Source of the DNA: Oscillospiraceae bacterium
GTDB lineage: Bacteria > Bacillota > Clostridia > Saccharofermentanales > Saccharofermentanaceae
Direction of reading: 5' to 3'
Length of the DNA: 64,000 nt
NCBI GenBank assembly: GCA_900176545.1
Contig: FWXP01000001.1
Span: 434,001-498,000 of the forward strand
Below the pieces are notes generated by a model. That model was not told where the DNA came from and did no database searches. It worked only from the letters and a program-made list of their open reading frames with translations. Both the position numbers and the translations under genes were made by a program. Below, one piece after another: positions 8,638-16,792 of this stretch (positions are counted from its first letter, which is position 1; every line of letters starts with the position of its first letter).

Positions 8638-9006
8638 CTATCTCACATTTGAAGTTGCTATCACATCAACGCCTGTCCCTGCTGCATTTGAAAGTACTAT
8701 ATCTCCTATCTTAACTGGACATGGCAAAGAAGTCCCCTTAAGCTCTGATATGACGTCGAATATCTTCTCCTTAGGGATATCCGTCTCGGTCTTACAGGAT
8801 ACACACGAAGCGCCTTCCAGGCTTCCTGTAACCTTTATGGTGGAAGTTACTATCCTCCTGGGAGCTTCGATCTCCTTACGGGCATAGACATCGCCTCTCC
8901 TGCATGTATTACCCGTAACGGAAGCTATCCTTCCGTCATCCTCAAGCATGACCTCTATCTCACAGCCCATAGGGCATCCTATGCAAGTAAGTTCTTTCTT
9001 AGTCAT
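8638..9006 (-). CDS. DUF1667 cysteine-rich protein, partner of the flavoprotein pair
   Basis: The 122-residue protein begins with a cysteine pattern C8-x2-C11-x3-C15 plus C35 in TCRRGD. This recalls the N-terminal [4Fe-4S] site of molybdopterin oxidoreductases, and there are further cysteines at 68, 71 and 96. DUF1667 proteins are regularly encoded with the two FAD oxidoreductases found immediately upstream. That set is often annotated as a three-part anaerobic glycerol-3-phosphate dehydrogenase. The gene overlaps its upstream neighbour by 8 bases, which implies translational coupling and equal amounts. An iron-sulfur electron-transfer role is inferred from the cysteines only. Confidence 0.85.
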   Translation of the reverse strand: MTKKELTCIGCPMGCEIEVMLEDDGRIASVTGNTCRRGDVYARKEIEAPRRIVTSTIKVTGSLEGASCVSCKTETDIPKEKIFDVISELKGTSLPCPVKIGDIVLSNAAGTGVDVIATSNVR

Positions 9007-10267
9007 TATCTTCCACCGTTATAGTTATCTCTAAAGCGCCTTTTATATCCTTGAGCTTTCCTATGGGAAGAACGATCTCCTCCATCTCACCCGGAGTCAT
9101 GACCTTACGTATCTTCTTCGCAAGTACCCTATCACCTGCCAAAGCAGTTACTTTCTTATACCTATATATATTTCCGACTCTGAATCGCAACTTGATATCT
9201 TCGCTTATACCGGCAAGTACAACAGATGAAGGAACCGTATATCTTATCTCCTTTGAAAACTTGACCGGGATCTTGGTCTTCACCTTATACCGTGGCTCGG
9301 CAGCAGCATACATAGCTGCATTCCTGCCTGCATCAGATGCCTCTTCCGACACGAAGTCCACAAGATCATGGACATGAAGCACATTGCCGCAGGCAAATAC
9401 ACCGGGGATCGAAGTCTCCAGATCACTATCTACTACAGGACCGTTGGTGACCTTGTTCATTGAAGCTCCAAGTCCCTGGGTAAGCTCGTTCTCAGGTATA
9501 AGGCCGCAGGATAGGAGCAGGGTATCGCATTCGTATCTTATCTCTGTTCCCTGAATAGGTTTTCTGTTTTCATCCACCTCGGAAACGGTGACAGCTTCTA
9601 CTCTGTTCTCTCCTTCTACCTTAGTGACGGTATGGGAAAGGTATAGCGGTATATCAAAATCTTCAAGGCACTGGACGATATTACGCTTCAAGCCTCCTGA
9701 ATATGGCATGAGCTCGACTACTGCCAATACTTTGGCTCCCTCTAATGTCATACGTCTGGCCATTATTAGTCCTATGTCGCCTGAACCTAAGATAACGACC
9801 TTCTTTCCCGGCATCTTGCCGTCGATATTAACGAGCTTTTGAGCAGTTCCCGCGGAGTATACGCCTGCAGGTCTCGTGCCGGGGATATTAAGAGCACCTC
9901 TGCTCCTTTCCCTGCAGCCCATGGAAAGGACTATGGCTTTGGCCTTAACGGTTACAAGTCCGTCCTTCTCATTGATCGCTCGTATCACTTTATCTTCGGA
10001 TATATCAAGCACTGTCGTCTGAAGCATCAGATCTGCGCCTGTCTCATAGAATCTTCTGCTATATCTGTCTGCATACTCGGGACCAGTTAACTCCTCCTTG
10101 AAAGTATGAAGTCCGAAGCCGTTATGGATGCACTGGTTAAGGATACCGCCGAGCTTTTTATCACGCTCGATAAGAAGGATACTCCTGCATCCGTTCTCAT
10201 AAGCGCTTATAGCAGCGGCCAGACCTGCGGGGCCTCCGCCGATGACTACTACTTCATAACAGGTCAT
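8999..10267 (-). CDS. NAD(P)/FAD-dependent oxidoreductase (second flavoprotein of the GlpA-like set)
   Basis: The 422-residue protein is a two-dinucleotide-binding-domain flavoprotein. The FAD-binding GGGPAG is at residues 10-15, and a second GSGDIG near residue 160 fits NAD(P) binding. The LNQCIHNGFG segment and the GCRERSRG stretch are typical of subunits related to opine oxidase, hydrogen cyanide synthase HcnB and sarcosine oxidase. The C-terminus lacks a recognisable cluster domain. It overlaps the upstream flavoprotein gene by 4 bases (ATGA) and the DUF1667 gene by 8 bases. The likely role is passing electrons from the substrate dehydrogenase to NAD or another acceptor; the substrate is not shown by the sequence. 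Confidence 0.88.
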   Translation of the reverse strand: MTCYEVVVIGGGPAGLAAAISAYENGCRSILLIERDKKLGGILNQCIHNGFGLHTFKEELTGPEYADRYSRRFYETGADLMLQTTVLDISEDKVIRAINEKDGLVTVKAKAIVLSMGCRERSRGALNIPGTRPAGVYSAGTAQKLVNIDGKMPGKKVVILGSGDIGLIMARRMTLEGAKVLAVVELMPYSGGLKRNIVQCLEDFDIPLYLSHTVTKVEGENRVEAVTVSEVDENRKPIQGTEIRYECDTLLLSCGLIPENELTQGLGASMNKVTNGPVVDSDLETSIPGVFACGNVLHVHDLVDFVSEEASDAGRNAAMYAAAEPRYKVKTKIPVKFSKEIRYTVPSSVVLAGISEDIKLRFRVGNIYRYKKVTALAGDRVLAKKIRKVMTPGEMEEIVLPIGKLKDIKGALEITITVEDND

Positions 10268-11709
10268 AGGACTTTATTCTCTCCTAATATGATCTCGGAT
10301 CCTTGTCCCTTCTTAGTTACATCTGATATATCGCAATTAAGTTCATCAGCAATTATCTCCATTACAGAAGGACTGCAAAATCCTCCCTGACATCTTCCCA
10401 TTCCGGCTCTTACCCTTCGCTTGACTCCGTCAATGCTCCTGGCTCCCGGTATCCTTCTTATGGCGTCTCTTATCTGACCTTCTGTGACAGATTCGCATCT
10501 GCAGATGATCTTGCCGTAATCAGGCCTTACCTTGATAAGCTCGTTCAATCTGTCTTCATCAAGCGTCAAAGGATCAAGTATACCTGTCCTGTACGGATCG
10601 AAGTCTTCCTTCTCCTCAAGGTTCAGCTTATCTGCAATCATCGTCGCGATATCTTCTCCTATCGCAGGCGCAGCAGAAAGTCCCGGTGATTCTATACCCG
10701 CGCAGTCGAAGAAACCTTCTGCGTCTTCCGGTTCGCCGATGATGAATTCATGACCTGCCTCGTGAGACCTTAGTCCCGAGAAAGATGTGATCGTCTTATT
10801 AAGCGGAAGATCCTTGATGCTAAGAGCCGACTGCAGCCTTATCTTATCAAGACCGTCTGCCGTAGTACTTACATCGTCCTTATCGTCTATATCTTCCGCA
10901 GTAGGTCCTACAAGGATATTGCCGTGAACCGTAGGGGTAACAAGAACGCCCTTGCCCATCTTGCCCGGAAGTCTGAAGATTGTATGGGATACGTATCCTC
11001 CGGCGGTCCTGTCCAGAAGGAAATACTCGCCTCTTCTTGGGGTGATCTTGATCTTCGAGCTGCTTACCATATTGTGGAAAACATCGCTATAGCATCCTGC
11101 CGCATTTACTACTGTCCTTGTAAGATACGAACCCCTTGTAGTCACGACCTTCCATAGTTCATCTTCTCTTACGATATCAGTCACCTTTGTATCAAAGAAG
11201 AACTCTGCTCCGTTATGCGCTGCATTTTCAGCCATAGCAAAAGTAGCATCAAAAGGACATACTATACCTCCCGCAGGAGCATAAAGAGCACATACTGCTT
11301 CATCTGAGATATGAGGCTCAAGAGTAAGGAGCTCATCCCTTTCGACTATCCTAAGGCCAAAAACGCCGTTCCTTACACCATTCTCATAAAGAGATACGAG
11401 CTTAGGCCTGTCTTCTTCAGAAAGGCACAGCACGATACTTCCGTTATTCTCATATTTGAAATCCAGTTCTTCAGAAAGCTTCGGGTACATCCTGCTCCCT
11501 CTGACGTTATACAAAGCCATAAGGGTTCCGTGCTTGGCATCAAATCCGGCATGCACTATACCGCTGTTCGCCTTAGAGGTACCGCAGCACACGTCCTCTT
11601 TCCTTTCGAGCACGGCGATACCGCCTTTATACTTCGAAAGGTAGCGTGCTACGGAGCAACCGACTATACCCGCTCCGATGATCAAAGTGTCATAGATCTT
11701 ATTTTGCAT
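10264..11709 (-). CDS. GlpA-like FAD-dependent dehydrogenase with C-terminal [2Fe-2S] (BFD-like) domain
   Basis: The 481-residue protein has a DAO-type FAD domain (IIGAGIVG at about residues 10-17). Its C-terminal BFD-like domain has four cluster-type cysteines: C403-x-C405 and C440-x4-C445. This matches GlpA of anaerobic glycerol-3-phosphate dehydrogenase, which makes dihydroxyacetone phosphate. Related proteins oxidise other hydroxy acids such as 2-hydroxyglutarate. No glpK or glpF is in the window, so glycerol 3-phosphate is only the most likely substrate. It is the first gene of a three-gene overlapping operon. The ATG at 11709 follows GAGGTG. A TATAAT lies at 11738-11743 on this strand, just past the terminator of the preceding gene. 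Confidence 0.87.
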   Translation of the reverse strand: MQNKIYDTLIIGAGIVGCSVARYLSKYKGGIAVLERKEDVCCGTSKANSGIVHAGFDAKHGTLMALYNVRGSRMYPKLSEELDFKYENNGSIVLCLSEEDRPKLVSLYENGVRNGVFGLRIVERDELLTLEPHISDEAVCALYAPAGGIVCPFDATFAMAENAAHNGAEFFFDTKVTDIVREDELWKVVTTRGSYLTRTVVNAAGCYSDVFHNMVSSSKIKITPRRGEYFLLDRTAGGYVSHTIFRLPGKMGKGVLVTPTVHGNILVGPTAEDIDDKDDVSTTADGLDKIRLQSALSIKDLPLNKTITSFSGLRSHEAGHEFIIGEPEDAEGFFDCAGIESPGLSAAPAIGEDIATMIADKLNLEEKEDFDPYRTGILDPLTLDEDRLNELIKVRPDYGKIICRCESVTEGQIRDAIRRIPGARSIDGVKRRVRAGMGRCQGGFCSPSVMEIIADELNCDISDVTKKGQGSEIILGENKVL

Positions 11710-11746
11710 GACACACCTCGGAAAACTATATATGAATATTATATAT

Positions 11747-11775
11747 AAAAAGGCGCCCCGTATTAACGGGACGCC
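11747..11775 (-). terminator. intrinsic terminator of the acidic lipoprotein gene
   Basis: On the minus strand GGCGTCCCG and CGGGGCGCC pair over 9 bp (one G-U) around a 6-base loop, followed by TTTTT. The G-U pair becomes a mismatch on the other strand, so the signal works in the minus direction. Confidence 0.85.
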
Positions 11776-11802
11776 AATAATCTTTACAAAATGTTATTAT
11801 GA

Positions 11803-12438
11803 TCAAAGCTCAGAAGGAAGAACGATATCGTAGCAGGAAGCGATGTCATCGATGATGTCGTTAGCATCGTCAAGATCCTCAGCTACACCGATTACAACGA
11901 ATACCGTCTTACCGCTAAGATAAGCTCCGCCGGTATAATAGAATGCCCATGCCTCTGCAGAAGCAACAGTATATGTGATGCCGTTCTCTTCGCCATCGTC
12001 ACTGTCGTAGTCATAAGCTGAATCTTCAAGATCCTCGAATTCCTCGGCACGATCCTCATAGAAAGCCTCTGCATCATCCTTGGAACCAAAAGAGAAAGCC
12101 ATAAGGAATACACCGTTGCCACCATCCTTATCAGCGACAACACAGATAGTAGCAGCTGTTATGGACTTATCGTAGATACCGGATGTAACATCGTTGCTCT
12201 TAAGGATATCCTTAACATCCTTGCCTGAAGCAGTGATATAAGCACCATCCTCGAGATCATCGCCGTCTTCCATCATATCGGAAAAATCATCAACGTCCTT
12301 GATCTCTTCTGCGCCGTACTTCTTAGCAGCTGATGAAAGAGTCTTAGGTGAGAGCTTTCCACCCATGGCACAACCAGCAACATTAACAGCCATTGTAGCT
12401 GCAAGAACAACTGCAGCGATCTTCTTTAAGTTCTTCAT
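11803..12438 (-). CDS. small acidic lipoprotein, function unknown
   Basis: The 211-residue protein has a lipoprotein signal peptide with lipobox VAGC and the acylated cysteine at residue 23. The mature part is very rich in Asp and Glu, including a run of acidic residues around 135-150, and ends with alternating hydrophobic and acidic segments. I recognise no domain. It is monocistronic: its own promoter upstream, a strong terminator downstream, and a good AAGGAG ribosome binding site. It should be anchored to the outer face of the membrane. Cation binding or an envelope role would be guesses. Confidence 0.75.
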   Translation of the reverse strand: MKNLKKIAAVVLAATMAVNVAGCAMGGKLSPKTLSSAAKKYGAEEIKDVDDFSDMMEDGDDLEDGAYITASGKDVKDILKSNDVTSGIYDKSITAATICVVADKDGGNGVFLMAFSFGSKDDAEAFYEDRAEEFEDLEDSAYDYDSDDGEENGITYTVASAEAWAFYYTGGAYLSGKTVFVVIGVAEDLDDANDIIDDIASCYDIVLPSEL

Positions 12439-12488
12439 ACATAAATCTCCTTAAAACCATAAAATTGTTTTTCATTCAAACGTTTTAG

Positions 12489-12517
12489 ATTCTACCACAA
12501 CGAATAATCCGTGTTCA
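12489..12517 (-). promoter_or_regulatory. probable promoter of the acidic lipoprotein gene
   Basis: On the minus strand TGAACA (12512-12517) and TAGAAT (12489-12494) are separated by 17 bases, 51 bases before the ATG at 12438. The -35 matches the consensus at four of six positions. The rest of the 300-base intergenic stretch up to argG is AT-rich; apart from the argG signals I see nothing else in it. Confidence 0.5.
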
Positions 12518-12651
12518 CTGAATTTTTTGAATAAAAGATTAATTAGATAGTACAAAGTTCATAATCATGTAAGAATTGTTACTAAAGAATTAATGTCACT
12601 CTCTTTAATATTATGTTGTTAATTAGAATAAAAAAAACTACAATTAACGTG

Positions 12652-12680
12652 TTGACTAATCAGAGTCACAGGTATAACAT
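12652..12680 (+). promoter_or_regulatory. argG promoter
   Basis: TTGACT (12652-12657) is followed by TATAACAT. The -10 can be read as TATAAC (15-base spacer) or TAACAT (17-base spacer). The start point would fall near 12686, inside the first ARG-box-like element. Confidence 0.65.
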
Positions 12681-12718
12681 TATGTAAGTTTATACAAGGT
12701 TATGCATAAATATTCAAC
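12681..12718. promoter_or_regulatory. probable ArgR operator: two ARG boxes before argG
   Basis: Two 18-base elements are separated by 2 bases. The downstream one (12701-12718, TATGCATAAATATTCAAC) matches the ARG box consensus WNTGAATWWWWATTCANW with only two mismatches. The upstream one (12681-12698, TATGTAAGTTTATACAAG) is a weaker match with about five. Paired boxes 2-3 bases apart are the known architecture for hexameric ArgR. Placement just downstream of the -10 box fits repression by arginine. No argR gene is in the window. Confidence 0.65.
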
Positions 12719-12738
12719 TAATACATCGGAGGTGCCCT

Positions 12739-13953
12739 ATGGCTAAAGAAAAATTCTTACTTGCTTACTCAGGCGGACTTGATACATCCATCATCATTCC
12801 CTGGCTTCTCGAGAACTACGATTGCGAAGTTATCGCAATGGCAGGTGAAGTCGGAATCGGTGTAGATGAGACAGCTCTCAAGGAGAAGGCTTTAAAGTGC
12901 GGTGCTACTAAGTGCTATGTTGAAGATATCTCTGAGGAGTTCATCACAGATTATATCTACCCTACTCTTAAGGCTAACGCAGTATACGAGGGTAAGTACC
13001 TTCTCGGTACTTCTTTCGCTCGTCCCGTTATCGCTAAGAGAATGGTAGAGATCGCTAAGAAGGAAGGCTGCACAACAATCGTTCACGGAGCAACAGGTAA
13101 GGGTAACGATCAGGTAAGATTCGAGCTTACTATCAAGGCTTTGGCTCCCGAGATGAAGATCCTTGCTCCCTGGCGTGTATGGGATATCAAGTCCCGTGAC
13201 CAGGAGATCGATTACGCAGCAGCTCGTAACATCCCCGTTCCCGTAACAAAGGAGACTAACTACTCCAAGGATGAGAACCTCTGGCACCTCTCTCACGAGG
13301 GTATGGATCTTGAGGATCCCGCTAACGAGCCTGATCTTGATAAGATCCTTGAGCTCATGGTATCTCCCGAGAAGGCACCTGATAAGGCTACATATGTAAC
13401 TATCAAGTTCGAGAAAGGTGTTCCCGTAGAAGTTGACGGTCAGAAGCTGGATCCCGTATCTCTTCTTAAGTACTGCAATAAGGTTGCAGGCGAAAACGGA
13501 GTTGGTATCGCTGATATCGTTGAGAACAGACTTGTCGGCATGAAGAGCCGTGGCGTATATGAGACTCCCGGCGGAACACTTCTTTATGCAGCACACAGAG
13601 AGCTCGAGCTCCTCACACTTGAGCGTGACACACTTCACTACAAGGATCTCGTAGCTCAGAGATTTGCTGAACTCGTATACTACGGACAGTGGTTCCACCC
13701 TCTTCGTGAGGCTATCTCCGCTTTCGTTGACGATACTCAGAAGGTCGTTACAGGTGAAGTAAAGATGAAGCTCTATAAGGGTAACTGCACTCCTGCAGGT
13801 ACAACATCACCCTTCTCTCTCTACGATGAAGAGATCGCTACTTTCGAGGAAGATGATGTTTACGATCAGGCAGAGGCAGGCGGATTTATCAACTGCTTCG
13901 GTCTTCCCATGAAGGTCAACGCTCAGATGAAGAAGAGAAACGGTCTTCTCTGA
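12739..13953 (+). CDS. argG: argininosuccinate synthase
   Basis: The 404-residue protein is full length. The ATP-pyrophosphatase P-loop AYSGGLDTS is at residues 9-17, and the [14 protein letters not shown] segment follows near residue 116. The enzyme joins citrulline and aspartate with ATP to form argininosuccinate, the penultimate step of arginine synthesis. A GGAGGTG ribosome binding site precedes the ATG. An intrinsic terminator follows 25 bases after the stop. Expression from this promoter is probably repressed by ArgR through the adjacent double ARG box. Codon use is strongly biased towards a small codon set, which suggests high expression. Confidence 0.98.
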   Translation: MAKEKFLLAYSGGLDTSIIIPWLLENYDCEVIAMAGEVGIGVDETALKEKALKCGATKCYVEDISEEFITDYIYPTLKANAVYEGKYLLGTSFARPVIAKRMVEIAKKEGCTTIVHGATGKGNDQVRFELTIKALAPEMKILAPWRVWDIKSRDQEIDYAAARNIPVPVTKETNYSKDENLWHLSHEGMDLEDPANEPDLDKILELMVSPEKAPDKATYVTIKFEKGVPVEVDGQKLDPVSLLKYCNKVAGENGVGIADIVENRLVGMKSRGVYETPGGTLLYAAHRELELLTLERDTLHYKDLVAQRFAELVYYGQWFHPLREAISAFVDDTQKVVTGEVKMKLYKGNCTPAGTTSPFSLYDEEIATFEEDDVYDQAEAGGFINCFGLPMKVNAQMKKRNGLL

Positions 13954-13977
13954 TCCATATATAAACGATTTCAGGAA

Positions 13978-14007
13978 GGGGTCGTGAGTATTCACGATCC
14001 CTTTTTT
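13978..14007 (+). terminator. intrinsic terminator after argG
   Basis: GGGGTCGTGA and TCACGATCCC form a 10-bp stem (one G-U) with a 4-base loop, followed by TTTTTT. It separates argG from the acetyltransferase-argH pair, so argH must depend on read-through or on a weak promoter I cannot see. Confidence 0.85.
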
Positions 14008-14033
14008 ATTCTCACAATTGAAAGGAGCGCTTT

Positions 14034-14489
14034 ATGATCGAGTACAGGATAATGACAATGGACGACTACTCAGAAGCATATGATCTCTGGATCATATGCG
14101 GCAATGGTCTTAACGATAAGGATGACTCACCGGAAGGCATAGAGAAATACCTTAAGAGAAACCCTTCTACAAGCTTCGTTGCAACTTGTGACGGCAAGGT
14201 CGTTGGTGTAATATTATGTGGGCATGACGGCAGACGCGGTATCATCCAGCATGCATGTGTCTCGCCCGACTACAGAAGGCTCGGGATCGGTAACAAGCTG
14301 GTCGAACTTGCACTCGAAGCGCTCAAGAAAGAAGGTATCAACAAGGTCCTTCTTGTTGCTTTCAAAAAGAACGAAGGCGGTAACGCGTTCTGGGAAGCTC
14401 AAGGCTTTACTCTTCGTGAAGACTTGAACTACAGGAACAAGGCGCTGACAGAGATGGTCAGGATAGATCCCGATTATGTTAAGGAGTAA
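14034..14489 (+). CDS. GNAT-family acetyltransferase between argG and argH
   Basis: The 151-residue protein is a single GNAT domain. The acetyl-CoA pyrophosphate loop is VSPDYRRLGIG (R81, R82, G84, G86), and the later NAFWEAQGF segment is the usual C-terminal part of the fold. It resembles the YpeA group of small acetyltransferases. It sits 5 bases upstream of argH with an AAAGGAG ribosome binding site, so the two are co-translated from one message. The position suggests a link to arginine synthesis, where the first step is N-acetylation of glutamate and some bacteria fuse such a domain to ArgH. The sequence alone does not establish that activity; protein or small-molecule acetylation remain possible. 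Confidence 0.85.
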   Translation: MIEYRIMTMDDYSEAYDLWIICGNGLNDKDDSPEGIEKYLKRNPSTSFVATCDGKVVGVILCGHDGRRGIIQHACVSPDYRRLGIGNKLVELALEALKKEGINKVLLVAFKKNEGGNAFWEAQGFTLREDLNYRNKALTEMVRIDPDYVKE

Positions 14490-14494
14490 ATGAT

Positions 14495-15856
14495 ATGGCA
14501 AAGAAAATGTGGGCAGGACGCTTCGAGAAAGCAACAGACAAGGCAGTTAACGACTATAACTCTTCTCTTCCCTTCGACTCCAGGATGTATGCTCAGGATA
14601 TCGAAGGTTCCGTGGCTCATTCCGCGATGCTCGCCCGTCAGGGTATCATCTCACAGGAAGACGCAGATTCTATAAGAGAAGGCCTTCTCTCCATCAAGGC
14701 TGACATCGACAGCGGCAAGCTCACATTTGATTCGGATGCCGAAGATATCCATATGTTCATTGAGGAAGAGCTCACGGCTCGTATCGGCGATGCCGGCAAG
14801 AGACTTCATACAGGCCGTTCCCGTAATGACCAGGTTGCTCTCGACCAGAGGCTCTATCTCGTTGACGAAGCTATCGAAGTGACAGATCTTCTCGACGAGC
14901 TCATTGATACGATCGTTGATATCGCCAAGGAGCATCTTACAACATATATGCCCGGCTATACTCACCTTCAGAGAGCTCAGCCTATTACTTACGCACATTA
15001 TCTTACTGCTTATATCGAGATGTTCCTTCGCGACCGCGACAGGATCGAGGCCGCAGCACAGAGAGCAAACATCTCTCCTTTGGGTTCCGGTGCACTTGCA
15101 GGTACGACATATCCCCTGGACCGCGAATCAGTAGCAGAAGCCCTCGGCATGGCAGATGTTACAAAGTGCTCACTTGACGGTGTTGCTGACAGAGACTTCG
15201 CTATCGAGTTCGCATCTGCGATCTCCATCCTCATGATGCACTTATCCCGTATGTCCGAAGAGATCATCCTCTATGCATCCCAGGAATTCAAGTTCTATGA
15301 GCTGGATGATGCATACTCTACAGGTTCTTCCATGATGCCTCAGAAGAAGAATCCCGATGTAGCGGAGCTTACAAGAGGTAAGACAGGCCGCGTTTACGGT
15401 GACCTTATCTCACTGCTCGTCATCATGAAGGGGCTTCCTCTTACATATAATAAGGATATGCAGGAAGTTCAGGAGTCACTCTTTGATGTTATCGATACGA
15501 TAAAGGGCGTTCTTCCTCCCTTCACGGGCATGATCAAGACAATGGTCATCAGAAAGGACAACATGGAAGCTGCCGCTCTCGGCGGATTCACAAATGCCAC
15601 TGACCTTGCTGATTATCTTGTACGTAAGGGCATCCCCTTCAGATCCACACATGAGATCTCAGGAAAGCTCGTTCACTACTGCATAGAAAACGGCACTACA
15701 CTAGAGAAGCTCACACTCGATGAATTCAAGCAGTTCTCAGACCTTATCGAGGAAGATGTATATGATGCCATCTCCCTTGAGACATGCGTCAACAAGAGAA
15801 CGATCACGGGTGCTCCTGCTCCTGAAGCAGTCAAGAAGTATCTGGAAAGCTTATGA
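14495..15856 (+). CDS. argH: argininosuccinate lyase
   Basis: The 453-residue protein belongs to the fumarase/aspartase superfamily. The signature loop GSSMMPQKKNPD lies at about residues 278-289 and contains the catalytic serine. The HTGRSRNDQV segment near residue 109 binds substrate. It cleaves argininosuccinate to arginine and fumarate as a homotetramer. The start is an ATG 5 bases after the acetyltransferase stop, with TTAAGGAGTAA overlapping the end of that gene as ribosome binding site. Unlike the ArgH(A) fusions known from some marine gammaproteobacteria, this protein has no C-terminal acetyltransferase domain; a separate GNAT gene precedes it. Confidence 0.98.
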   Translation: MAKKMWAGRFEKATDKAVNDYNSSLPFDSRMYAQDIEGSVAHSAMLARQGIISQEDADSIREGLLSIKADIDSGKLTFDSDAEDIHMFIEEELTARIGDAGKRLHTGRSRNDQVALDQRLYLVDEAIEVTDLLDELIDTIVDIAKEHLTTYMPGYTHLQRAQPITYAHYLTAYIEMFLRDRDRIEAAAQRANISPLGSGALAGTTYPLDRESVAEALGMADVTKCSLDGVADRDFAIEFASAISILMMHLSRMSEEIILYASQEFKFYELDDAYSTGSSMMPQKKNPDVAELTRGKTGRVYGDLISLLVIMKGLPLTYNKDMQEVQESLFDVIDTIKGVLPPFTGMIKTMVIRKDNMEAAALGGFTNATDLADYLVRKGIPFRSTHEISGKLVHYCIENGTTLEKLTLDEFKQFSDLIEEDVYDAISLETCVNKRTITGAPAPEAVKKYLESL

Positions 15857-15880
15857 TATCGATCTCATGAATTATAAAAA

Positions 15881-15905
15881 AGCGGAACCTCGGTTCCGCT
15901 TTTTT
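15881..15905. terminator. bidirectional terminator between argH and the converging gene
   Basis: An 8-9 bp stem AGCGGAACC/GGTTCCGCT with a small loop has A-run and T-run on opposite sides. It can stop argH on the plus strand and the 15907-16722 gene on the minus strand. Confidence 0.88.
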
Positions 15906-15906
15906 A

Positions 15907-16722
15907 TTACTTTGATCCGGAGAACTCTACGTCAAGAGCTATAAGAGACTTAGCTTTCCTTATATATTCCTCTTTTACGGATTGTGCTTCCTTTATCTTG
16001 GAGTCGTAGTCTTCTTCCAGCCTACTGATCTTATCGGCATGGGGTTTTATCTCAGTCTCGATAAGATTATCCCTGATCTCTTTTCGTACTGTATAGATAA
16101 CATATGCTGACAACGGTACCAGAGCAGCTGCTATCAATACATAGCGCCCCAAAATCATGGTTCCGACAACGGTACATAACAGGAATACCGCTAATGATAT
16201 ATCAAGATAAGAAAGACCTACAGAAGACTTATGTGCGCGAATACGCCTGATGACATCAGACAGTTTGGATCTGTTTGCCTTCCGGCGATCAAGTAACGAC
16301 TTAAGTATCTTTTGCTCAGAAGCTCTTTGAGCTTCGAGCTCCTTAAGTTCGCTTTTCTCTTTCTTATATTCCTTCTTGATACGAAGGAGTTCTGCGATCT
16401 TTGTAAAATATACTTTATGTTCGGGACGGCAATTATCCAATGCATGAGTAAGAGAAGGCGTATATTCCTTGATAGTGACCTTGCTCATATGAAGTATGGG
16501 ATGGATAGACTTCCACTCGCTGTCACAAAGGATCAGTCCCTTAAGGGCGTCAAAGTCATCGGGATACTTCTCCAATACAAACTCATAAGCTTCCCTGGCA
16601 GAAAGGAACTCTCCCTTCAGGAGCGCATTATGAGCAACTTCGATCACATTATCCTCAGTAAAGTAACCGAAGTCACAAGAGATACCGAACTTCTTCCGAT
16701 CATGAGACTTTATCGCTGACAT
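15907..16722 (-). CDS. unknown protein: TPR-like N-terminus, coiled coil and two membrane segments
   Basis: I do not recognise the family. In the 271-residue sequence, residues about 24-63 look like one tetratricopeptide-type helix pair (GEFLSAREAYEFVLEKYPDD). Residues 103-150 are a highly charged coiled coil, 173-191 and 195-212 are two hydrophobic membrane helices separated by a short turn, and 215-260 are a second coiled coil. Both long soluble parts would be cytoplasmic. A scaffold or membrane-tethered assembly role is possible but unproven. The ATG at 16722 has a moderate GGGGGTATGGG upstream. It lies 70 bases downstream of the GH13 gene. Confidence 0.72.
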   Translation of the reverse strand: MSAIKSHDRKKFGISCDFGYFTEDNVIEVAHNALLKGEFLSAREAYEFVLEKYPDDFDALKGLILCDSEWKSIHPILHMSKVTIKEYTPSLTHALDNCRPEHKVYFTKIAELLRIKKEYKKEKSELKELEAQRASEQKILKSLLDRRKANRSKLSDVIRRIRAHKSSVGLSYLDISLAVFLLCTVVGTMILGRYVLIAAALVPLSAYVIYTVRKEIRDNLIETEIKPHADKISRLEEDYDSKIKEAQSVKEEYIRKAKSLIALDVEFSGSK

Positions 16723-16792
16723 AGCCCATACCCCCGTATGAGCTCATTATATCAAATAAATCAGAGATTTAAAGAGGGAAATATAACACTCG

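Noticed and set aside
12439-12738. possible T-box or riboswitch before argG
   Set aside because: No T-box bulge (UGGN) or specifier stem, and the leader after the predicted start is only about 50 bases; ARG boxes explain the region.
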